DNA of 11,775 bases, taken from NCBI GenBank assembly GCA_013203565.1, contig JABMPZ010000018.1, positions 1 through 11,775 of the forward strand, given 5' to 3'. Positions within the stretch are counted from its first letter, which is position 1. The number at the start of each line of letters is the position of its first letter. Source of the stretch: Parcubacteria group bacterium (GTDB lineage Bacteria; Patescibacteriota; Minisyncoccia; Minisyncoccales; CG1-02-41-26). The position numbers were made by a program, and so were the translations under genes. Under the pieces are notes generated by a model. The model had not been told where the DNA came from, made no database searches, and worked only from the letters and a program-made list of their open reading frames with translations. Of this stretch, positions 6,608-11,775 are shown piece after piece.

Positions 6608-8659
6608 ATGAAACCTTGTAAACTTCAAGTTCTGGTATTCGGATTTTCATTTCTATTATTGGTGAATTTATCATCACAATCTGTAGTAGCTCAGGGTGAG
6701 GCCAATTCTCCCTGGCACATAACTGCTACCGATACATCAAATTATGTTGGAATTGCCCTTGCAAACGGGCGCATAGGAATTTTACCTTCAATGAAACCTT
6801 TTAAGGTTAGCTCCATCATTTTAAATAATGTTTATGACAAAGGATCAGCACAGGGAGTTAGCAGAATGTTGAAAGGTCTCAATTTTGCCAATATTGATTT
6901 AACTATTGATGGAGTTTTAGTAGATGAAACAAATATCTCAAATTGGAAACAGGTACTTAATCTGAAAGAAGCCTCATTGACCACAACCTTTGATTTTATG
7001 AAAAAAGCTGAAATTTCTTATACTATTTATGCTTTAAGGGGCATGCCTTATGCAGGTATTATGGAGGTTAACATAAAATCTTTAAATGATATTATGGTTA
7101 AAGTAGCCGGTAAAATTCTTTGTCCTTCCGAATATAAAAATCCGGTTAATACTTTCAAAACTTTAGAAGATCTGGAAAACAGGATGCCATTGCTGCAAAC
7201 CACAGCCGAAAGTCCTTTTGGAAAATATACTCTGGCTTCTACAGCTTCTTTTATTTATAAGGATAAACACCCTGAATTACATCATAAAATAATATCGGAA
7301 TATGATAATGAACTAACTTTCGATAAAAAGATTTCAAAAGGCGAAAGCTACAGTTTCGGTTGGGCCGGGGCAGTTTGCACAACCCGTGATTTCGACGATC
7401 CTTTAAGTGAATCAGCAAGGATGGTAATTTTTATTATGCTGGGAAATGAAGATGTCGTAATTGCCAAACACAAAAAACTGTGGTCAACCTTATGGGAAGG
7501 GGATATTGAAATTAAGGGGGACATTCAGTCGCAACGCGATATCAGGCTTGCTTTATATAATCTGTATTCATTTTCCCATGCCAATACAAACCTGAGTATT
7601 CCCCCTATGGGTTTGTCGTCTCAAGGTTATAACGGCCATATATTTTGGGATACTGAATTGTGGATGTACCCGCCTTTACTTGTATTAAACCAGGATATTG
7701 CACTTTCATTGCTGAATTATCGATCCGATCGCCTCGAAAAGGCCAGGCAAAAAGCATCTTACTTCGGTTACCGGGGAGCTATGTTTCCCTGGGAGTCAGA
7801 TGATACCGGGGAAGAGGCTTGTCCGGTATGGGCGCTTACGGGGACTTTTCAACATCATATTACTGCTGATGTCGGTATTGCTTTCTGGAATTATTACAGA
7901 ATGACCCATGATAAGCAATGGTTAAAAAAAGAAGGCTATTTGCTCCTTAAAGAAGTAGCAGATTTTTGGGTTAGCAGGGCTACCAAGAATGATGATGGCA
8001 GTTATTCTATAAATAATGTAATTGGAGCCAATGAATTTGCGCAAAACATTGATGATAATGCTTTTACAAACGGATCTGCTCTTTCTGCTTTAGAATATGC
8101 TACACAAGCGGCAAAAGAACTGAACATATCTCCGTATCCCGTTTGGCTGAAAGTTGCAAAAAACCTCAAATTCTATTATTTCCCTGATGGGGTTACAAAA
8201 GAAAACTCCACCTACAACGGCGAAACCATCAAACAGGCAGATGTTAATCTATTGGCTTATCCTTTACAAGTAGTTCGGGATAAAGAACAAATTATCAAAG
8301 ATTTGGAATATTATGAACCCAAAATATCGAAAGAAGGACCTGCTATGGGATATTCTGTTCTTTCAGTATTACATTCTCGTTTGGGAAATAAAAAGAAAGC
8401 CTTTGAATTGTTTAAACAAGCTTATATACCTAATATGCGGCCACCTTTCGGGGCTCTTTCCGAATCAGCAACAAGTAATAATCCCTATTTTGCAACTGGT
8501 GCAGGCGGAATGCTTCAAGCTGTAATTTTTGGATTTGGTGGATTACATATCACCGATAACGGAGTAATACAGGAATATCCCTGTTTGCCAAAACAGTGGA
8601 AAAGCCTGACAATTAAAGGGGTTGGGCCTGATAAAGAAACATTTTATATAACTCATTAA
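6608..8659 (+). CDS. Secreted GH65 hydrolase, probable alpha-1,2-glucosidase (kojibiose hydrolase-like)
   Basis: A 683-aa exported enzyme that should hydrolyse alpha-glucosidic bonds with inversion. A Sec signal peptide (1-28, VVA|Q) precedes a GH65-type N-terminal beta-sandwich (about 35-290) and an (alpha/alpha)6 barrel with GYNGHIFWDTELW (340-352, Asp348), PWESDDTGEE, IGANEFAQNIDDNAFTN with the putative general acid Glu476, and KQAD (542-545). GALSESATSNN carries Glu619 just before GAGGMLQAVIFGFGG. In GH65 phosphorylases that position lies in a His/Ser phosphate-binding loop. A Glu there is the catalytic base of GH65 hydrolases, so this is read as a hydrolase. From memory, length and layout closely match the Flavobacterium johnsoniae alpha-1,2-glucosidase FjGH65A and the animal collagen glucosylgalactosylhydroxylysine glucosidase. 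Trehalose or another alpha-glucoside remains possible. The trehalase gene follows 23 bp downstream, implying one operon. Confidence 0.88.
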   Translation: MKPCKLQVLVFGFSFLLLVNLSSQSVVAQGEANSPWHITATDTSNYVGIALANGRIGILPSMKPFKVSSIILNNVYDKGSAQGVSRMLKGLNFANIDLTIDGVLVDETNISNWKQVLNLKEASLTTTFDFMKKAEISYTIYALRGMPYAGIMEVNIKSLNDIMVKVAGKILCPSEYKNPVNTFKTLEDLENRMPLLQTTAESPFGKYTLASTASFIYKDKHPELHHKIISEYDNELTFDKKISKGESYSFGWAGAVCTTRDFDDPLSESARMVIFIMLGNEDVVIAKHKKLWSTLWEGDIEIKGDIQSQRDIRLALYNLYSFSHANTNLSIPPMGLSSQGYNGHIFWDTELWMYPPLLVLNQDIALSLLNYRSDRLEKARQKASYFGYRGAMFPWESDDTGEEACPVWALTGTFQHHITADVGIAFWNYYRMTHDKQWLKKEGYLLLKEVADFWVSRATKNDDGSYSINNVIGANEFAQNIDDNAFTNGSALSALEYATQAAKELNISPYPVWLKVAKNLKFYYFPDGVTKENSTYNGETIKQADVNLLAYPLQVVRDKEQIIKDLEYYEPKISKEGPAMGYSVLSVLHSRLGNKKKAFELFKQAYIPNMRPPFGALSESATSNNPYFATGAGGMLQAVIFGFGGLHITDNGVIQEYPCLPKQWKSLTIKGVGPDKETFYITH

Positions 8660-8682
8660 GTAACGGTTAAAAAACTATTGCA

Positions 8683-10257
8683 ATGAAAAAATATTATAAT
8701 CATGGAATGATTTTGTTGATTAGCATACTATTACTTACCGGATCTTGTAAGTATTCTAACCACTCTTTAACAAAAAACCTGTATCTTGAGTTTGTTACAC
8801 AAGTTCAAATGCAACAGGTTTTTCACGATTCGAAAACTTTTATCGATTGTATCCCAAAAGTTTCAAAAGATTCAATTACACAACAATATGAACTACAGAA
8901 AGACAATAGTGATTTTAACCTTAAATCGTTTGTGCTGACTTATTACAAGGTACCTACTGTTACATCAACAACATATACCTCAGACACAAATGCCTCGGTT
9001 AGTTCACACATTCATCGTTTATGGACTGTATTAACACGCAGCAATACTTCTTTTGAAGGTAGTTTATTACCCTTGCCTTATCCCTATATTGTGCCGGGGG
9101 GGAGATTTAATGAAATTTATTATTGGGACAGCTATTTTACTTGTTTGGGATTACAAACAGATAAGCGTTTCGACTTGATTAATGATATGGTTGGAAATTT
9201 TGCATTTCTAATTGATAAATACGGTTTTATTCCAAATGGAAATCGCGAATATTTTCTTTCAAGGTCTCAACCCCCTTTCTTTTCATATATGGTTGAATTG
9301 CTTGCTGAAATAAAAGGGGATTCGGTAATAGTCCATTATTTGCCCGAATTGAAAAAAGAATATTCTTTTTGGATGAAAGGTTCAGACCGGGTAAACGAAG
9401 CTAACAGGGCAATAAATAATTCGGTATTATTACATAATGGGCAAATACTAAATCGCTATTGGGATAAGGATGCCTCACCCAGGCCTGAGGCATTTCGTAT
9501 CGATTCTTTGAATGCACGTACAGCCAAACAAGCTTATAAAAGTTATTACCGTAATATCAGATCGGCTTGTGAATCGGGCTGGGATTTTAGCAGCCGTTGG
9601 TTTAAAGATGGCCATTCCATTCAAACAATCGAAACCACAAATATACTTCCCATAGACCTTAATGTTTTGCTTTGGAATCTCGAAAATGCTATTGCAAAAG
9701 GAGCTTTGTTGAGCAATGATACAATTTTGGCTAAAGAATTCAGGAAAAAGGCAAACAACAGGAAAAAGCTGATACTTAATGTATTTTGGGATGACAAGGC
9801 TGGTTATTTTATGGACTTTAATTTCAAAACCCAAAAACATACAACATGTTTTTCTCTTGCTGGTGCTTTTCCTTTATTTGCTTCCCTTGCAACCCAGGAA
9901 CAGGCAAAACGGGTAGCTCAAAAACTTAAAGATGATTTTATGTGTAAATATGGGCTGGTTACTACTTTAACCAAAACAGGTCAACAATGGGATTATCCGA
10001 ACGGTTGGGCTCCATTGCAATGGATTAGCATTAAAGGGCTGGAAAATTATCATTTTAATACACTTGCTAAAGAAAGTGCCGAACGGTGGATAAAAGGCAA
10101 TATTGATTGGTATAAGAAAACAGGAAAACTCGTTGAGAAATATAATGTAGTAACAGGTATAGAAGGCCAGGGAGGTGAGTATCCCGGACAGGATGGTTTT
10201 GGCTGGACAAATGGTGTTCTTCAAAAGTTGATGTATGAATATCATTTACAGCAGTAA
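8683..10257 (+). CDS. treA: GH37 alpha,alpha-trehalase, lipoprotein
   Basis: A 524-aa inverting trehalase that splits alpha,alpha-trehalose into two glucose molecules. Both trehalase signatures are complete: PGGRFNEIYYWDSY (138-151) and QWDYPNGWAP (435-444). The putative catalytic acid is Asp301 in ESGWDFSSRW and the base Glu499 in the Gly-rich GQGGEYPGQDGFGWTNG loop, which is GGGGEY in E. coli TreA/TreF (one Gly replaced by Gln here). The N-terminus is a lipoprotein signal with lipobox TGSC (Cys22), so the enzyme is membrane-anchored, presumably in the periplasm or outer membrane. The following KYSNHSL lacks the usual acidic surface-export signal, so periplasmic-facing is the better guess. 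It lies in an operon with GH65 and probably acts on imported trehalose or on trehalose released by GH65. All key residues are present and the frame is intact. Confidence 0.95.
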   Translation: MKKYYNHGMILLISILLLTGSCKYSNHSLTKNLYLEFVTQVQMQQVFHDSKTFIDCIPKVSKDSITQQYELQKDNSDFNLKSFVLTYYKVPTVTSTTYTSDTNASVSSHIHRLWTVLTRSNTSFEGSLLPLPYPYIVPGGRFNEIYYWDSYFTCLGLQTDKRFDLINDMVGNFAFLIDKYGFIPNGNREYFLSRSQPPFFSYMVELLAEIKGDSVIVHYLPELKKEYSFWMKGSDRVNEANRAINNSVLLHNGQILNRYWDKDASPRPEAFRIDSLNARTAKQAYKSYYRNIRSACESGWDFSSRWFKDGHSIQTIETTNILPIDLNVLLWNLENAIAKGALLSNDTILAKEFRKKANNRKKLILNVFWDDKAGYFMDFNFKTQKHTTCFSLAGAFPLFASLATQEQAKRVAQKLKDDFMCKYGLVTTLTKTGQQWDYPNGWAPLQWISIKGLENYHFNTLAKESAERWIKGNIDWYKKTGKLVEKYNVVTGIEGQGGEYPGQDGFGWTNGVLQKLMYEYHLQQ

Positions 10258-10305
10258 TGTTTTATGTGTTGAGGATAGTATTAGCTTATTCAAATAAAAA
10301 CAAAA

Positions 10306-10336
10306 GAACATGCTGAACTCCCAACGAACATGTTTT
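10306..10336 (+). terminator. Weak hairpin after the trehalase gene, possible PUL terminator
   Basis: AACATG (10307-10312) can pair with CATGTT (10329-10334) across a 16-nt loop, and T residues run to 10336. GAACATG is also directly repeated at 10306 and 10326. The structure is weak, and its right arm overlaps the sugar-porter fragment, so the pairing may be fortuitous. Confidence 0.2.
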
Positions 10337-10478
10337 AATGTATGCCCGTTTGTTTATTGGCCTGGCCATCGGTATTTCATCCTTTTCAGTACCCTTGTAC
10401 ATTGCCGAAATAGTAGTAAATTCAAAGGGTGTAGCTCACATCAAATTCATTGCGGCTTGTCAGGAAAGCACTCCGTAA
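10317..10478 (+). pseudogene. Fragment of an MFS sugar porter (TM3-TM4 region)
   Basis: Directly after an in-frame TGA (10314-10316) the frame reads TPNEHVLMY, ARLFIGLAIGISSF and PLYIAEI. This is the conserved R-x3-GLAxGI-SF-x2-PLYIxE block of sugar porter (XylE/AraE/GLUT-like) MFS transporters, in which the Arg and the PLYIxE segment are hallmarks. After about 10415 it diverges, with no RG-x-LV-x2-NQ continuation, and stops at 10476-10478. Only about 33 of roughly 450-500 residues remain, so it cannot be functional. Sugar porters commonly accompany trehalase genes in Bacteroidota, so this is probably the wreck of the PUL's inner-membrane hexose/disaccharide importer, just downstream in the same orientation. 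Confidence 0.7.
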
Positions 10479-10523
10479 TCGGCAACTAAATATACCACCA
10501 TCCGTTGACAAGTAAATTTCACT

Positions 10524-10697
10524 TTAGCAGATTTCATAAAGACCTACCCCACAACCTTCCCCTTCTCCAGCCACAACCCTTCCGGGGAATTTCTCGATTC
10601 TGTGGTAGTTGTGTGTGGCGATGAGCACGGAAGTTCCTTTTATGCTGATATCGCATAGCAATTCAAAAAAAGCCGGCAATTTGATCGGGCTGGGATT
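10524..10697 (-). pseudogene. ftsE: C-terminal fragment of cell-division ABC ATPase FtsE
   Basis: The minus strand reads NPSPIKLPAFFELLCDISIK followed by GTSVLIATHNY and KFPGRVV, ending …GLYEIC-stop. This matches the region after the Walker B of FtsE: the GNLDP segment, the helix before the beta-strand, the H-loop ATHN with its switch His, and the Bacteroidota-type FPGR-V tail. The Walker A, signature motif and Walker B are absent, so only about 57 of ~230 residues survive and NPSP replaces the usual NLDP. Homology stops almost exactly where the right direct repeat begins (10687), indicating that recombination or insertion of the repeat truncated it. Tail residues AGEGEGCGVG look drifted, consistent with a relic. 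Confidence 0.65.
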
Positions 10698-10875
10698 TTT
10701 GGATGGAAATATTTAATACGCTGCTGATACATGCTGAAATTGATTATTTTTGAGGTCATAAACCTTACAATAATTCAATTGATGAATTCAACTTTTAGGA
10801 TAAAAACAGGAAAAGGTGTTCAAAGCACGCTGTACTTTAAAACATGGTTGGGGAAATCCGGGGATAAATAAGTTG
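10687..10875. repeat. Right copy of the ~190-bp direct repeat
   Basis: It has the same orientation as the left copy, with four mismatches over the first 140 bases, then indel-bearing similarity through AAATCCGGGG and ATAAATAAGTTG. Its left boundary overlaps by about 10 bp with the end of the ftsE fragment. On the right, unrelated sequence leads into the BRO-N gene. The two copies are ~10.7 kb apart and enclose the PUL, so they are suitable substrates for homologous excision. Confidence 0.9.
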
Positions 10876-10957
10876 GCATTCATTGTCAAGAACTTCCTCG
10901 AATAATAAACACGGACTGATAAGATTGATTAACTTCGGACTTGAATAAAAAAATATT

Positions 10958-11629
10958 ATGACCAAGGAAAATGCAATAAAATTATTCCAAGACCAAAGAG
11001 TTCGAGTACTGTGGGACGAAAAAGAAGAGAAATGGTTTTTTTCAATAGTTGATATTATTGGTATATTAACTGAGAGTGTTAATCCAAATAATTATTGGAA
11101 AGTACTGAAAAGCAGACTCAAGAAAGAAGGGAGTGAGTTGGTTACAAATTGTAACCAACTGAAAATGGAATCATCTGATGGAAAATTTTACAAAACAGAT
11201 GTCGCTGATACCGAACAACTTTTAAGGCTCATACAATCAATTCCTTCCCCAAAAGCAGAACCTTTTAAAGTCTGGTTGGCTAAAGTAGGCTATGAGAGAA
11301 TTGAAGAAACCGAAGACCCTGAAAAAACTTTTGATAGAGCAATGGAAACATATCTGAAAAAGGGCTATTCGAAAAATTGGATTAATCAAAGGCTCAAAAG
11401 CATAGAAGTAAGAAAAGAACTTACTGATGAATGGCAGATACGTGGAATGAAAGAAGGTTTGGAGTATGCCATATTAACCAACGAAATAACAAAAGCATGG
11501 GCAGATAGAGATATAAAAGCATACAAAAAACTAAAAGGACTTAAAAAAGAAAATTTACGAGATACTTCTAAAAATACTAAAGAATTAGGGCAGCAAAGTG
11601 ATAACGAAAATAAGGATATTGAGAAATAA
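10958..11629 (+). CDS. BRO-N (phage antirepressor-type) domain protein, atypical C-terminus
   Basis: A 223-aa cytoplasmic protein with an N-terminal BRO-N domain (about 1-115): MTKENAIKLFQDQRVRVLWD, WFFSIVDIIGILTES, then DVADTEQLLRLIQSIPSPKA and AEPFKVWLAKVGYERI. The conserved middle follows (DRAMETYLKKGYSKNWINQR, KELTDEWQIRGMKEG, YAILTNEITKAW, LKGLKKENLRD). BRO-N proteins are DNA-binding, prophage- or mobile-element-associated regulators; the target here is unknown. From memory, chromosomal Bacteroidota homologs continue after LRD with a helical ~60-residue tail. Here that is replaced by about 20 polar residues (TSKNTKELGQQ…DIEK), suggesting 3' replacement or deletion. The start fits the family's MTKENAIKLF N-terminus. 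It lies 82 bp past the right repeat with no phage structural or integrase genes nearby. Confidence 0.85.
   Translation: MTKENAIKLFQDQRVRVLWDEKEEKWFFSIVDIIGILTESVNPNNYWKVLKSRLKKEGSELVTNCNQLKMESSDGKFYKTDVADTEQLLRLIQSIPSPKAEPFKVWLAKVGYERIEETEDPEKTFDRAMETYLKKGYSKNWINQRLKSIEVRKELTDEWQIRGMKEGLEYAILTNEITKAWADRDIKAYKKLKGLKKENLRDTSKNTKELGQQSDNENKDIEK
11136..11160. promoter_or_regulatory. Perfect 25-bp palindrome inside the BRO-N gene
   Basis: AGTTGGTTACAA and TTGTAACCAACT form perfect 12-bp arms around a single A, within the codons for ELVTNCNQL at residues ~60-68. It could be an intragenic operator for the BRO-N protein itself or an mRNA hairpin. The protein motif is conserved in relatives, so coding constraint accounts for part of the sequence but not obviously for perfect symmetry. 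Confidence 0.4.
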
Positions 11630-11640
11630 ACAACGAAATG

Positions 11641-11675
11641 CCAACAAACGCTAGAATTAATTGCCGGTTTGGTGG
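11641..11675. terminator. Hairpin after the BRO-N gene, possible terminator
   Basis: CCAACAAAC (11641-11649) can pair with GTTTGGTGG (11667-11675) at eight of nine positions across a 17-nt loop. There is no T-tract, so it is a weak terminator candidate. The right arm overlaps the -33 box of the next promoter. It is somewhat reminiscent of the structured 3' ends of cassette-like accessory genes in Bacteroidota, but I cannot support an attC assignment. Confidence 0.25.
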
Positions 11676-11698
11676 TTCTTGAAAGTTAATTATCTTTG
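11668..11698 (+). promoter_or_regulatory. Canonical Bacteroidota promoter at the right edge
   Basis: TTTG (11668-11671), a 19-bp spacer and TATCTTTG (11691-11698) match the Bacteroidota -33/-7 consensus exactly. The expected start of transcription is only a few bases before the next ATG at 11706, implying a leaderless or near-leaderless mRNA. Confidence 0.6.
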
Positions 11699-11705
11699 TT
11701 TGAAT

Positions 11706-11775
11706 ATGTTAGTAAATGGAAAAACAGTACAAGAAAACGGTAACATAATTTTAGCGCAAACCATTAAAACCTACC
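11706..11775 (+). CDS. 5' end of an unidentified gene, cut by the window edge
   Basis: Twenty-three codons are visible, reading MLVNGKTVQENGNIILAQTI and on to KTY at the window end. The MLVNGK start and length before the first helix are reminiscent of beta-grasp sulfur carriers such as ThiS, but this is too little sequence to assign. A consensus promoter sits 8 bp upstream, which supports a real gene start. Confidence 0.4.
   Translation, partial: MLVNGKTVQENGNIILAQTIKTY

Noticed and set aside
6608..8659. GH65 disaccharide phosphorylase (kojibiose/trehalose/maltose phosphorylase)
   Set aside because: The phosphate-binding His/Ser loop is replaced by a Glu-containing GALSESATSNN segment as in GH65 hydrolases, the protein is exported, and no beta-phosphoglucomutase gene is nearby.
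9475..9840. 121-codon minus-strand ORF inside the trehalase gene
   Set aside because: The trehalase frame is intact with all catalytic motifs across this stretch; the antisense frame has no recognisable motif or initiation signal.
11641..11675. Integron attC site after the BRO-N gene
   Set aside because: The hairpin is suggestive, but GTTRRRY-type core sites and paired L/R boxes are not recognisable and no integron integrase is in view.
1..11775. CRISPR array, tRNA or rRNA genes, integrase or prophage module
   Set aside because: No regularly spaced repeats, cloverleaf-like or rRNA-like sequence or recombinase motifs were seen. The BRO-N gene alone does not make a prophage.

Overview
The window looks like AT-rich chromosome from a member of the Bacteroidota, probably a Bacteroidales/Marinilabiliales-type glycan degrader. 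The evidence is a SusC/SusD pair, lipoproteins with short Bacteroidota-type lipoboxes, and promoter-like TTTG / TAnnTTTG boxes upstream of susC and at the right edge. Nothing in the sequence allows a genus call.

The core (about 1714-10257) is a small polysaccharide/oligosaccharide utilization locus (PUL) of four co-directional genes: a SusC-like TonB-dependent transporter, a SusD-like glycan-binding lipoprotein, a secreted GH65 alpha-glucosidase-type hydrolase and a lipoprotein GH37 trehalase. susC-susD (20 bp apart) and GH65-GH37 (23 bp apart) form two tight pairs. Between them lies a 201-bp gap with a terminator-like hairpin, so the outer-membrane complex is probably expressed more strongly than the enzymes. 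The inferred route is binding and import of an alpha-glucoside by SusCD, with hydrolysis by GH65 and by trehalase in the periplasm or at the membrane. The enzyme pair fits trehalose or a trehalose-containing alpha-1,2-glucoside such as selaginose; kojibiose is a simpler alternative. No sensor/regulator gene and no intact inner-membrane sugar transporter are present, but a fragment of an MFS sugar porter lies just downstream of the trehalase.

The flanks are degraded accessory DNA. A ~190-bp non-coding direct repeat occurs at the very left edge (1-192) and again at 10687-10875, so it brackets the whole PUL. Each copy is followed by a different accessory ORF: an unrecognised ~251-aa protein with signs of frame damage on the left, and a BRO-N (phage antirepressor-type) protein with an atypical C-terminus on the right. 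The left gap (1029-1820) also holds a 121-bp MITE-like element with IS1182-like ends, a long hairpin-forming dyad and a possible minus-strand gene relic. Between the trehalase and the right repeat are two clear gene fragments, an MFS sugar porter piece (+) and an FtsE C-terminus (-). The picture is a PUL sitting in a repeat-bounded, rearranged island. The right edge carries a textbook Bacteroidota promoter and the first codons of another gene.
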